Below are positions 1 to 7,600 of a stretch of 14,278 bases of DNA, piece after piece. A program made the translations under genes and the position numbers. Below the pieces are notes generated by a model. The model saw nothing but the letters and a program-made list of their open reading frames with translations, was not told the origin of the DNA and did not search any database. The number at the start of each line of letters is the position of its first letter. Position 1 is the stretch's first letter. This DNA is from Mobilitalea sp. (lineage in GTDB: Bacteria > Bacillota_A > Clostridia > Lachnospirales > Lachnospiraceae): the NCBI GenBank assembly GCA_029974875.1, contig JARKQP010000555.1, positions 1 to 14,278 of the forward strand, written 5' to 3'.

Positions 1-828
1 TTGCCGGACGGAGGCTTTGACTGGGAGGGAATAAGGGCCGCCATTAAGCCAAATACAAAGCTCGCCACAATACAGCGCTCCAAAGGCTACGCCAGCCGTC
101 CTACCTTATCCGTGGAGCAGATCGGGGCGCTGATCAGGTTCCTGAAGGAGCAGAAGCCGGACATCATCTGTATGGTAGATAATTGCTACGGCGAGTTTGT
201 TGAAACAACGGAGCCGACGGAGGTTGGTGCAGACCTCTGCGTCGGCTCCCTGATTAAGAATCCGGGAGGCGGGCTGGCACCTATTGGGGGCTATATCGCC
301 GGTAAAACAGAATATGTGGAAAATGCAGCATACCGGCTGACCGCACCGGGCCTTGGAAAGGAAGTGGGAGCCACCTTAGGCATCATCTCTTCCCTGTTCC
401 AGGGGCTTTTCCTCGCGCCAACAGTAGTGGCTGGGGCGCTGAAGGGAGCCATCTATGCAGCAAATATTTATGGGCGCTTTGGCTACGGTGTGCATCCAAA
501 TGCAACGGAGGAGCGCTATGATATCATACAGGCCCTTACCTTAAATTCGCCGGAGGCAGTCATCGCCTTTTGCCGGGGTATCCAGGCCGCCGCACCGGTG
601 GACAGCTATGTGGTGCCTGAGCCTTGGGCGATGCCCGGCTACCAGTGTGACGTAATCATGGCAGCAGGAGCCTTCGTACAGGGCTCCTCCATCGAATTAT
701 CCGCCGATGCACCGGTTAAGCCGCCTTATACAGTATTTTTCCAGGGCGGGCTTACCTGGTACCACGCCAAATTCGGTATCCTGATGTCCCTCCAAAAGCT
801 ATATGAAGCGGGCATCCTGCAGCTTTAG
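1..828 (+). CDS. Methionine gamma-lyase family PLP enzyme (aluminium-resistance family), 5' end missing
   Basis: This is the C-terminal ~275 residues of a fold-type I PLP-dependent enzyme of the methionine gamma-lyase / aluminium-resistance family (Met_gamma_lyase; similar to B. subtilis YnbB). Family members are usually a little over 400 residues, so roughly the first third lies outside the window. The TTG at position 1 is probably an internal codon, because the text aligns with mid-protein sequence (FDWEGIRAAI..TKLATIQRSKGY). The PLP-site aspartate is visible in MVDNCYGEF (residue 60 of the visible part). The Schiff-base lysine is in SLIKNPGGG (residue 86). The glycine-rich tail after that lysine and the C-terminal FQGGLTWYHAKFGI stretch are also typical. 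The substrate is not certain in this family: members are named as C-S lyases but few are characterised. It reads in the same direction as the next gene, with a weak hairpin after its TAG stop. Confidence 0.9.
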   Translation: MPDGGFDWEGIRAAIKPNTKLATIQRSKGYASRPTLSVEQIGALIRFLKEQKPDIICMVDNCYGEFVETTEPTEVGADLCVGSLIKNPGGGLAPIGGYIAGKTEYVENAAYRLTAPGLGKEVGATLGIISSLFQGLFLAPTVVAGALKGAIYAANIYGRFGYGVHPNATEERYDIIQALTLNSPEAVIAFCRGIQAAAPVDSYVVPEPWAMPGYQCDVIMAAGAFVQGSSIELSADAPVKPPYTVFFQGGLTWYHAKFGILMSLQKLYEAGILQL

Positions 829-834
829 CCCCAT

Positions 835-852
835 CCCCCTGTTTAACGGGGG
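835..852 (+). terminator. Possible weak hairpin terminator after the PLP enzyme gene
   Basis: A CCCCC run (835-839) faces GGGGG (848-852) across a short TGTTTAAC loop, six bases after the stop codon. No clear T-run follows (the next bases are CGGTATTTCC), so it may be a leaky terminator or only an mRNA-stabilising hairpin. Confidence 0.4.
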
Positions 853-886
853 CGGTATTTCCTATGGAATAAAAATTAGTTTAACG

Positions 887-915
887 TATACAAATTCACG
901 TTCTTGTGATAAAAT
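887..915 (+). promoter_or_regulatory. Putative sigma-A promoter for the DUF4321 gene
   Basis: TATACA (887-892, 4 of 6 matches to TTGACA) is separated by 17 bp from TAAAAT (910-915, 5 of 6 matches to TATAAT). It lies after the hairpin at 835-852 and about 60 bp before the DUF4321 start. Both position and spacing are right, but the -35 match is only fair. Confidence 0.4.
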
Positions 916-972
916 GTAATTTGATTATGATATGGAAATAAAAAGGCATTGCTGCAAATGGAGGTGCTTAAA

Positions 973-1260
973 ATGGCCAGAACGGCAAAGGTATTTAACA
1001 AAAACGGTTGGACATTATTTCTCTTGATCCTGCTTGGAATTGTCCTTGGCAGCTTTCTCGGTTATCTGGTAAAGGGCGTTGATTTCCTGCACTGGCTTAA
1101 CTATGGCTTTCATTTTTCCATTGGTGACTCGAAGGAAACCAGCGTTGTGACCCTGGATATCCTGGGAGTCCTGGTAATTAATTTTGGGATCCGCATTAAG
1201 GTAACCGTTGGCAGTATCCTGGGTGCGGCTGCAGCTATATTGGTTTACCGGAAAATATAA
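973..1260 (+). CDS. DUF4321 small membrane protein
   Basis: This 95-residue integral membrane protein resembles the clostridial DUF4321 family, whose function is unknown. Residues 13-34 form a hydrophobic helix (LFLLILLGIVLGSFLGYLV) and residues ~61-92 hold a second hydrophobic stretch ending in LGAAAAILVY. The short C-terminus is basic (RKI). An in-frame TTG exists at 949, but the ATG at 973 is chosen because GGAGGTG (960-966) sits six bases upstream of it. In many clostridia as I recall them, members of this family sit near maf, radC and mreB. Here the next gene is radC and no maf is present between them. A role in envelope biology is only guilt by association. Confidence 0.75.
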   Translation: MARTAKVFNKNGWTLFLLILLGIVLGSFLGYLVKGVDFLHWLNYGFHFSIGDSKETSVVTLDILGVLVINFGIRIKVTVGSILGAAAAILVYRKI

Positions 1261-1341
1261 TCCTTTATTACTTGTTTATTAATCCTATTTTTGGTTTTGC
1301 CGAATGATTCCCTGGAGAGAGGTGAAGAAGGAGGCAGATAT

Positions 1342-2040
1342 ATGGTTAATCATTATTTAACAGTAAAGGAATTACCCGCATCCGAACGTCCCTATGAGAA
1401 ATGCGAAAGGTATGGGGCCGGTGCCCTATCAGATGCTGAGCTACTGGCAGTCATTCTCCGGACGGGAACAAAAAATCAAAGAGTAATTGACCTGGCAGTG
1501 AATATATTAAATTATTCCACTGCCTACCCTGGTTTAAAGGGACTTAACTACTTAACACTAAAGGAGCTGACCCGGATAAAGGGTGTGGGCAGGGTAAAAG
1601 CAATTGAACTTCTTTGCCTGACAGAAATCACAAGACGTATGTCAAAGCAGCTACAGCAGGAGAACTTAAGGTTAATCACACCACAAAGCGTAGCAGATTA
1701 TTACATGCAGGATATGAGGCATTTAACCAGAGAGGTCGTCAAGCTTCTTATGCTGGATTCAAAAAACAGGTTAATCAAGGACATCATAGTATCGGAGGGA
1801 ACCGTTAATACTTCCCTGGTGCCCATAAGGGAAATCTATGTCAATGCCGTAAAATATGAGGCGGTCCACATTATTCTTCTTCATAATCATCCCAGCGGAG
1901 ATCCATCACCCAGCGCCGAGGATATCAGGATAACAAAAAGGCTTTGGGAGGCTGGAAATTTAATGGGCATCCTGCTTATGGACCACATCATTATTGGGGA
2001 TAATAGATATATCAGCTTAAAGCAGCAAGGGTTATTTTAG
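1342..2040 (+). CDS. radC: RadC family protein (JAB/MPN domain)
   Basis: This 232-residue protein has full RadC architecture and normal length. The N-terminal part (about residues 10-100) contains a UPF0758-type helical region with a helix-hairpin-helix signature, LTRIKGVGRVKAIEL (~76-90). The C-terminal half is a JAB1/MPN-like metalloprotease fold. Its JAMM-type motif is complete: Glu152 in SEGTVN, then HNHPSGDPSPSAED with His181, His183 and Asp194. RadC was once called a DNA repair protein, but that phenotype was reassigned and its biochemical role remains unclear; links to replication and recombination have been suggested. The start at 1342 is favoured over an upstream TTG (1291) because AAGGAGG (1328-1334) is seven bases before it. 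radC immediately upstream of mreB is a common Firmicute arrangement. Confidence 0.93.
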   Translation: MVNHYLTVKELPASERPYEKCERYGAGALSDAELLAVILRTGTKNQRVIDLAVNILNYSTAYPGLKGLNYLTLKELTRIKGVGRVKAIELLCLTEITRRMSKQLQQENLRLITPQSVADYYMQDMRHLTREVVKLLMLDSKNRLIKDIIVSEGTVNTSLVPIREIYVNAVKYEAVHIILLHNHPSGDPSPSAEDIRITKRLWEAGNLMGILLMDHIIIGDNRYISLKQQGLF

Positions 2041-2170
2041 CCCCTGGGATATAGGCCAGGAATTGATACTTCATCACACGATTAAAAATTGTAATCCTTA
2101 ATTACAATTTGGCAGTATAACCGGCGTAATCTGCCGGTTGATACACGAATAACAGGAGGTAACAGACGAT
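2041..2170 (+). promoter_or_regulatory. radC-mreB intergenic leader with three inverted repeats
   Basis: Three dyads are packed into 130 bp before mreB. CCTGG (2043-2047) pairs with CCAGG (2056-2060) over 8 bases. A perfect 10-bp AT-rich repeat has AAATTGTAAT (2086-2095) facing ATTACAATTT (2101-2110) across CCTTA. AACCGGC (2119-2125) faces GCCGGTT (2133-2139) across 7 bases. None is followed by a T-run, so they are not standard terminators. A TTGATA box (2063-2068) could be a -35, but no good -10 is found at 16-18 bp. The mreB ribosome site AGGAGG is at 2154-2159, 11 bases before the ATG. An operator or a structured leader would both fit. Confidence 0.4.
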
Positions 2171-3196
2171 ATGGCTTCAAGAGCATTCGGAATAGATTTT
2201 GGTACAAGCACAATCAAAATATATAAGAAGGGGCAGGGCATCGTTTTAGACGAGCGCAATATCGTGGCTATTTCAAACCGTAAAAATATCATTGCTGCCG
2301 GTAATGACGCCTTTGAGATGTATGAAAAAGCCCCGGCCAATATAAGCGTTTCCTATCCGGTAAAGAACGGGGTTGTTGCAGATGTTGCAAACATGACGGC
2401 ACTCCTGACCCATTTTATCAACAGCATCATCGGACCAAAGCATTTCGGTTCCGCTGCGGCGGACTTTATTGTGGCGACGCCGACGGATATTACCGAGGTA
2501 GAGCGCCGGTCCTTTTACGATCTGATTGCCAGCTCCAGTTTAAAGGTGGGGCGTATTAAAATCGTGGAAAAACCAATTGCGGATGCCGTAGGGGTAGGTC
2601 TGGACGTAATGACTGCGCGGGGCGTAATGGTTGTGAATATTGGTGCGGACACTACCGAGGTATCCATACTTTCCCTGGGCGGTATCGTACTCAGTAAATT
2701 AATCCCCGTGGGCGGTAACCGCCTGGATGAAGCTATTAAGAGCATGGTGAAGAGAAAATACAACCTATACATTGGCGATAAGACGGCGGAGAACATAAAA
2801 AAGAAGCTGGCAAGCGCCATTACCTCCGTAGAAGCAGCCGTCAGGGTTTATGGCCGTGATGTGGTCAGCGGCCTGCCGGTTGAGATGGAGGTAAATTCAA
2901 GCGATGTCTATGAAGCAATTTCAGAGTATATGTATTCGATCATCGATGCCATTAAGATTATCCTGGAACGCACCCCGCCGGAGATTTCCTCCGACATCAT
3001 AGACAGCGGAATCTATATTACAGGCGGATCTGCCGGCATCTTCGCTCTTGATGAGCTGCTACGCAAGGAGACGGATTTGAAGATTAATATCTGTTCTGAT
3101 CCTGCCAATACAGTGGTGAATGGCCTTGGTAAAATACTGGAGGATCCGGAGCTTGCTACCCTGGCAGATATCTTACGTTCCAAAGCGCTTATCTAA
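2171..3196 (+). CDS. mreB: MreB/Mbl actin-like rod-shape protein
   Basis: This 341-residue protein is of normal length for MreB, the bacterial actin that polymerises under the membrane and orients the elongation machinery. The phosphate-1 loop is clear (GIDFGTSTIKIY, residues 7-18). The glutamate equivalent to the catalytic Glu of T. maritima MreB is kept in VEKP (Glu133). The adenosine-site stretch GIYITGGSAGIFALDELL is near the C-terminus. The phosphate-2 loop is odd: it reads VVNIGADTTEVSILSLGG (Asn156-Gly-Ala-Asp-Thr-Thr) where MreB normally has DIGGGTTEV, so the conserved aspartate is replaced by asparagine. Whether this protein hydrolyses ATP normally is open. It starts the mreBCD block, 113 bp before mreC. 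Membership of the MreB/Mbl family is sure; assignment to MreB versus an Mbl or MreBH paralogue is not. Confidence 0.93.
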   Translation: MASRAFGIDFGTSTIKIYKKGQGIVLDERNIVAISNRKNIIAAGNDAFEMYEKAPANISVSYPVKNGVVADVANMTALLTHFINSIIGPKHFGSAAADFIVATPTDITEVERRSFYDLIASSSLKVGRIKIVEKPIADAVGVGLDVMTARGVMVVNIGADTTEVSILSLGGIVLSKLIPVGGNRLDEAIKSMVKRKYNLYIGDKTAENIKKKLASAITSVEAAVRVYGRDVVSGLPVEMEVNSSDVYEAISEYMYSIIDAIKIILERTPPEISSDIIDSGIYITGGSAGIFALDELLRKETDLKINICSDPANTVVNGLGKILEDPELATLADILRSKALI

Positions 3197-3199
3197 TGT

Positions 3200-3272
3200 G
3201 CTGACACGTTCTTCCTTAGGCCAACCGTGCTGTCAGCCTAATTATGGGTGTGCCGGTACACCAGACCGGGCA
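3200..3272 (+). promoter_or_regulatory. Inverted repeats in the mreB-mreC gap
   Basis: Just after mreB, GCTGACA (3200-3206) faces TGTCAGC (3231-3237) as a 7-bp stem with a long loop. A second hairpin follows: TGCCGGT (3251-3257) pairs with ACCGGGCA (3265-3272) with one bulged G. GTTCTTATAAATGG follows, which is not a real T-run. These may attenuate or protect the mRNA between mreB and mreC, so that mreB can be expressed above the downstream genes. This is inference from layout only. Confidence 0.35.
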
Positions 3273-3309
3273 GTTCTTATAAATGGAATAAAATAAATGG
3301 AGACTTTCA

Positions 3310-4176
3310 ATGAGACGAAGGGCAAAGATAAATTTTAATCCGAAGTATATCCTCATCGTCTGCATCGTTTTATGTATCGGCCTAATTATTATTTCCTTCC
3401 GCTTCGGTGAACAGCTGTCACCGGTAAAAGAAGCGGTAGGATCGGCCATCACCCCGATGCAGCGGGGAATCAATACGGTGGGAAGCTATATCACTGAAAA
3501 GCTGGATCATTTTAAACGGATCGGTGAACTTCAGCAGGAGAATACGCAGTTAAAGGACCAGGTGGATTTTTTGTCCTACCAGAACCAGATGCTGCTGCAG
3601 GATAAATATGAATTGGATGAGCTGAGGAAGCTTTATGACCTGGACCAAAAATATGCGGATTACCCCAAGGTTGCCGCCAGGGTCATAAGCAAGGATTCTA
3701 ACAACTGGTATAATGTCTTTACAATTGATAAAGGCGAACGGGACGGAATGGCAAAGAATATGAATGTCCTGGCCGGAAATGGTCTTGCCGGGATTATCAC
3801 GGATGTGTATTACAATTATTCTGTTGTCAGGTCAATCATTGATGATAACAGCAACGTCAGCGGTATGTTCATCAAAACCTCTGATACCTGTATCGTCCAA
3901 GGTGATTTGACTCTGATGGATGAAGGAAAGATCCGTGTTGAACTCATCAGTAAGGATGCAATGGTCAGTGATGGCGATGAGGTGGTTACCTCACACATCA
4001 GCCCCAATTTTCTCGAAGGCATAACAATAGGCTATATAAGCGATATTAAATTGGATGCCAGCAATATGACCAAGACAGCATATCTGACACCAGTTGTTGA
4101 TTTTGAACGCCTGGAAGAGGTTCTCATTATCACCGAATCAAACGAGCCCCTCATGAAAGAAGCTCCTAAAGACTAA
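3310..4176 (+). CDS. mreC: Rod-shape-determining protein MreC
   Basis: This 288-residue protein has the classic MreC layout. A short basic cytoplasmic start (MRRRAK) precedes one transmembrane helix (about residues 12-31, ILIVCIVLCIGLIIISF). A coiled coil follows (about 62-112, rich in heptads such as IGELQQENTQLKDQV). The rest is the extracellular double beta-barrel MreC domain (about 118-280, with DKGERDGMAKNMNV and GLAGIITDV). MreC is the outside scaffold that couples MreB to PBP2 and RodA. A modest ribosome site GGAG (3299-3302) lies seven bases before the ATG. mreD begins 19 bp downstream, so the two are co-transcribed. Confidence 0.95.
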   Translation: MRRRAKINFNPKYILIVCIVLCIGLIIISFRFGEQLSPVKEAVGSAITPMQRGINTVGSYITEKLDHFKRIGELQQENTQLKDQVDFLSYQNQMLLQDKYELDELRKLYDLDQKYADYPKVAARVISKDSNNWYNVFTIDKGERDGMAKNMNVLAGNGLAGIITDVYYNYSVVRSIIDDNSNVSGMFIKTSDTCIVQGDLTLMDEGKIRVELISKDAMVSDGDEVVTSHISPNFLEGITIGYISDIKLDASNMTKTAYLTPVVDFERLEEVLIITESNEPLMKEAPKD

Positions 4177-4195
4177 TTTTAAAGTAGGTATTGTT

Positions 4196-4705
4196 GTGAG
4201 AAGACTGATTGTATATATCATAGAAATCATCATATGCTTTTTGATACAAAGTGCAATGTTCCATTACATTTCACTGGCTGATATTATGCCCAACCTGCTC
4301 ATTATTCTTGTTGTGGCTACCGGACATATGCGGGGCCGGATCCCTGGAATGATGCTGGGGCTGGCCAGCGGCCTGTTGGTCGACCTGATGTATGCCAGCT
4401 ATATTATCGGCCTATATGCCATTCTCCATCTGGTAATCGGATATCTGGCAGGCATGACCCACCGCTTTTATTCCAAGGATGATTACACCCTGCCGATTGG
4501 GATCATTGGGGTATGTGATTTTCTCTATGGCTTTTTCTATTATGTATTTGAATTTTTACTGCGGGGCAGACTGGATTTACTCTATTATTTAAGGAGGATC
4601 ATCCTGCCGGAGGTAATATATACGGTTGCTGTCTCGGTGCTTTTATACAAGCTGTTACATATGATTAACAGCCGCTTGGAGCGAAGTCGGGACGAGGAGG
4701 TATAA
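4196..4705 (+). CDS. mreD: Rod-shape-determining protein MreD
   Basis: This 169-residue, strongly hydrophobic protein has about five membrane helices, roughly residues 4-22, 30-44, 50-86, 98-122 and 136-156. It carries the family signature MPNLLIILVV followed by a glycine-rich segment ending GLASGLLVDLMYAS. MreD partners MreC in the elongasome. It starts with GTG at 4196, with only a weak AGTAGGT ribosome site (4183-4189), which suggests translational coupling to mreC 19 bp upstream. Its last codons contain the GAGGAGG ribosome site of the next gene (4694-4700), so the two genes are tightly coupled. Confidence 0.93.
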   Translation: MRRLIVYIIEIIICFLIQSAMFHYISLADIMPNLLIILVVATGHMRGRIPGMMLGLASGLLVDLMYASYIIGLYAILHLVIGYLAGMTHRFYSKDDYTLPIGIIGVCDFLYGFFYYVFEFLLRGRLDLLYYLRRIILPEVIYTVAVSVLLYKLLHMINSRLERSRDEEV

Positions 4706-4707
4706 AC

Positions 4708-7542
4708 TTGCTTGATGTATTCTTAGATTATTTTAAAAGGCTTGCTAAATCAAGGTTATTTCCGGTTACAATTGTTTACCTTGTTTTATTTGGTGTCATC
4801 GTTAACCGTCTTTTTGTGCTGCAGATTGTGGAGGGTCCGGAAATATCCGTAAAGAGTGAGGCTAAATATGCAAAGCCAAGGGATATCAAAAGTACCCGTG
4901 GCAATATCTACGACCGAAATGGCGTATTGCTGGCTACAAACAAATTATCCTATTCTGTTGTCATGGAGGATATCTCCGTTTCCAATGAGGAGTATAACTC
5001 CATTCTGGATAAGCTGGTAAAGCTCATAGAAGAAAACGGGGACACCCTCGACACAGAATTTTATATCCAATTAAATGATGCCGGTGAGCCTGAATTTACG
5101 GTAAAGGGGAATTCCCTGACCCGGTTCTTAAAGAATGCTTACGCTTACGTACTGGAAGATGGTGCCCTTACAGAGGAGCAGCAGAATGCCACGGCTAAGG
5201 ATGTCTTTGAGTTTTTAAAAAAAGGTACGAACAGCGGAATTACCCGTATGTTTGGCATCTCTGATGATTATTCTGACGAAGAAGCCTTAAAGATTATGAG
5301 CATACGCTTCGCCTTGTTCTGTAACTATCCAAAGTATCTGCAGGTTACCATTGCCTCCGGTATAAAAGACCGTACCGTAGCAGCCATTAAGGAAAACAGT
5401 GCGGAGCTTCAGGGTGTTGACGTGCAGCAGCAGGCCAGCAGGATTTATGAAGACAGCCTGTATTATTCCCACATCATTGGCTATACGGGGCTGATCAGTG
5501 CGGATGAATTAGAAAAACATGAGGATGAAGGCTATAATACCACGGACGTAATCGGAAAGTCCGGCCTGGAGTCGGTTTACGAAAAGTACCTTGCCGGTAC
5601 CAAGGGAGTTGAAACCGTAACCGTCAGCTCCAATGGAAGGGTTAAGGAAGTAAAGCAGACCACGGATCCCATTGCCGGTAATGACCTTTACTTAACCATA
5701 GACGGCAATCTCCAGAAGAATGTGTACCTGCTATTGGAAAAGGAGATTACAAACATCCTGCTCTCTTGCATTGTACCCACCATGAGCTATGGCAGTAAGG
5801 GGACAAATGCAAGTGAGATCACAATCCCGATCTATGAGGTATACAATGCCCTGATTAAGAATAACATAATTGATGTCAATGCCTTTGATGGTCCGGATCC
5901 GACCTCCCTTGAGCAATCCACAAAGGTAAAATATGATACCGCATTAAAGGATATCGATAGAAAATACAATGAATTATTGGCTTTGGACAGTACGACCGCC
6001 AATGATAAAGCTGGAGATATGGAGGATTTCCTGAATTATTTCTACGAGGTGCTGGTTGAAAAGCACATCCTGTTAAAGAAAAGCATTCCGGAAAACAATG
6101 AGACCTACCTCTCCTATACCAATAATGACATCAGCCTGAGCTCCTTCCTCCAAAGCGCATTGGCGGATAACTGGATTGATTTATCCGTCCTTGGCATCGG
6201 AAATGAATTCTACACTACGGAGGAGCTATACCAGAAGTTGATTGACTATACCAAGAACCTCCTAAAAGAAGACAATAAATTTCAAAAAATGATTTACCGT
6301 AATCTAATTTTTTCATATAAATTATCAGGAACTGAAATTTGTCTTTTATTATTTGACCAAGGTGTGTTAGAATATAATGAAAGTGATATTGACCGCCTAA
6401 AAAATGGAAGCATATCTGCTTATAAATTTATCACGGATAGGATCAGGCAACTGGATATCACTCCGGGGATGCTTGCCCTCGAGCCCTGCAGCGGTTCCGT
6501 TATTATTACGGATGTGAATACGGGGGATGTGCTGGCCATGGTAACCTATCCCAGCTATGATAATAATTTATTTGCCAACAAGGTTGATTCCAAATATTTT
6601 AACCAGTTATTAAATGACGGTTCCTATCCTATGCTAAACCGTGCCGTATCCACCAGGATTGCTCCCGGTTCCACCTTTAAGATGGTGACGGCAGTGGCAG
6701 CCTTAGAAGAGGGCGTAATCTCACCCTCTGAAAAGATACTTGACCTGGGTGAATTTGATAAGATTATTCCCGCAGCAAAGTGCCATATTTACCCCGGTTC
6801 CCATGGCTCTGTGGATATGGTTGATGCCCTGAAGGTATCCTGTAACTATTTCTTTTATGAAATGGGCTGGCGTCTCAGTATTGACGGCAGCGGAAAATAT
6901 AATTCGGATCTGGGATTGTCAAAGCTTGAAAAATATGCCACCTTATTTGGCTTAAATGAAACTTCAGGACTTGAATTAAATGAGCTAAGTCCCCAGATTT
7001 CCACAAAGGATGCGGTCCGTTCCTCAATCGGACAGGGCTCCAATGATTATACGCCTGCACAGCTGTCAAGGTATGTTACAACCCTTGCAAACCGCGGAAC
7101 CTGCTACAATCTTACCCTGCTGGATAAGATTAAGGATAAGGATGGGACTGTAGTTCTTGAGAATAGCGCAACGGTAAACCACGATTTGACGAATGTAAGC
7201 CAATCTACCTGGAATACGGTTTGGGAAGGCATGTACTCCGTAGCGAATGTCTATGGGGGCTCCGTATATAATGATTTTTCCAACTTTGACGTCACGATTG
7301 CCGGTAAGACAGGAACCTCACAGATCAGCAAAACACATGCCAATAACGCTTTGTTTGTCTCCTTTGCACCCTATGAGGCTCCGAAAATTTCCGCAACCAT
7401 CGTTATTGCCAACGGCTACACCTCCCATAATGCAGCGGATCTCTGTAAGGATATCTATTCCCTGTACTTTGGCAAGGCGGATGCACAGACCCTGCTAAAT
7501 GGAGATGCCAATACCGGTTCAAGGCAGGGTGCTTTGGAATAG
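4708..7542 (+). CDS. mrdA: Penicillin-binding protein 2, elongasome transpeptidase with a large insertion
   Basis: This is a class B PBP of 944 residues, about 250-300 longer than typical PBP2. It starts at TTG 4708, two bases after mreD, seven bases after GAGGAGG. Residues ~17-38 form the single membrane anchor. The pedestal/dimerisation domain follows (STRGNIYDRNG; DVIGKSGLESVYEKYLAGTKG). All three transpeptidase motifs are present: Ser655-Thr-Phe-Lys658, Ser711-Cys-Asn713 and Lys867-Thr-Gly869. The acyl-serine enzyme crosslinks lateral-wall peptidoglycan made by RodA. Between the strand LYLTIDGN (~327-334) and GSVIITDVNTGDVLAM (596-611), where other PBP2s have about 20-40 residues, there are some 245 extra residues, mostly helical and acidic. 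I recall similar insertions in Lachnospiraceae PBP2s, so it looks family-specific. Part of it (6241-6420) is markedly AT-rich. Confidence 0.95.
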   Translation: MLDVFLDYFKRLAKSRLFPVTIVYLVLFGVIVNRLFVLQIVEGPEISVKSEAKYAKPRDIKSTRGNIYDRNGVLLATNKLSYSVVMEDISVSNEEYNSILDKLVKLIEENGDTLDTEFYIQLNDAGEPEFTVKGNSLTRFLKNAYAYVLEDGALTEEQQNATAKDVFEFLKKGTNSGITRMFGISDDYSDEEALKIMSIRFALFCNYPKYLQVTIASGIKDRTVAAIKENSAELQGVDVQQQASRIYEDSLYYSHIIGYTGLISADELEKHEDEGYNTTDVIGKSGLESVYEKYLAGTKGVETVTVSSNGRVKEVKQTTDPIAGNDLYLTIDGNLQKNVYLLLEKEITNILLSCIVPTMSYGSKGTNASEITIPIYEVYNALIKNNIIDVNAFDGPDPTSLEQSTKVKYDTALKDIDRKYNELLALDSTTANDKAGDMEDFLNYFYEVLVEKHILLKKSIPENNETYLSYTNNDISLSSFLQSALADNWIDLSVLGIGNEFYTTEELYQKLIDYTKNLLKEDNKFQKMIYRNLIFSYKLSGTEICLLLFDQGVLEYNESDIDRLKNGSISAYKFITDRIRQLDITPGMLALEPCSGSVIITDVNTGDVLAMVTYPSYDNNLFANKVDSKYFNQLLNDGSYPMLNRAVSTRIAPGSTFKMVTAVAALEEGVISPSEKILDLGEFDKIIPAAKCHIYPGSHGSVDMVDALKVSCNYFFYEMGWRLSIDGSGKYNSDLGLSKLEKYATLFGLNETSGLELNELSPQISTKDAVRSSIGQGSNDYTPAQLSRYVTTLANRGTCYNLTLLDKIKDKDGTVVLENSATVNHDLTNVSQSTWNTVWEGMYSVANVYGGSVYNDFSNFDVTIAGKTGTSQISKTHANNALFVSFAPYEAPKISATIVIANGYTSHNAADLCKDIYSLYFGKADAQTLLNGDANTGSRQGALE

Positions 7543-7600
7543 GAAGAAGGTCTTATTATTATCAATAAATCCGGAGGTTTAACCGGGAAGGAGTTTAGCA

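Noticed and set aside
949..972. TTG start for the DUF4321 gene at 949
   Set aside because: It has no ribosome site, while the ATG at 973 has GGAGGTG six bases upstream.
1291..1341. TTG start for radC at 1291
   Set aside because: The added residues do not resemble RadC, and AAGGAGG fits the ATG at 1342.
1614..1808. 64-residue plus-strand frame inside radC
   Set aside because: It overlaps radC in another frame, has no ribosome site and no protein-like features.
3200..3272. Rho-independent terminator after mreB
   Set aside because: The hairpins lack a following T-run, so they are listed as possible regulatory stems only.
7247..7498. 83-residue plus-strand frame inside the PBP2 gene
   Set aside because: It lies across the KTG motif region of PBP2 in a different frame and is a shadow.
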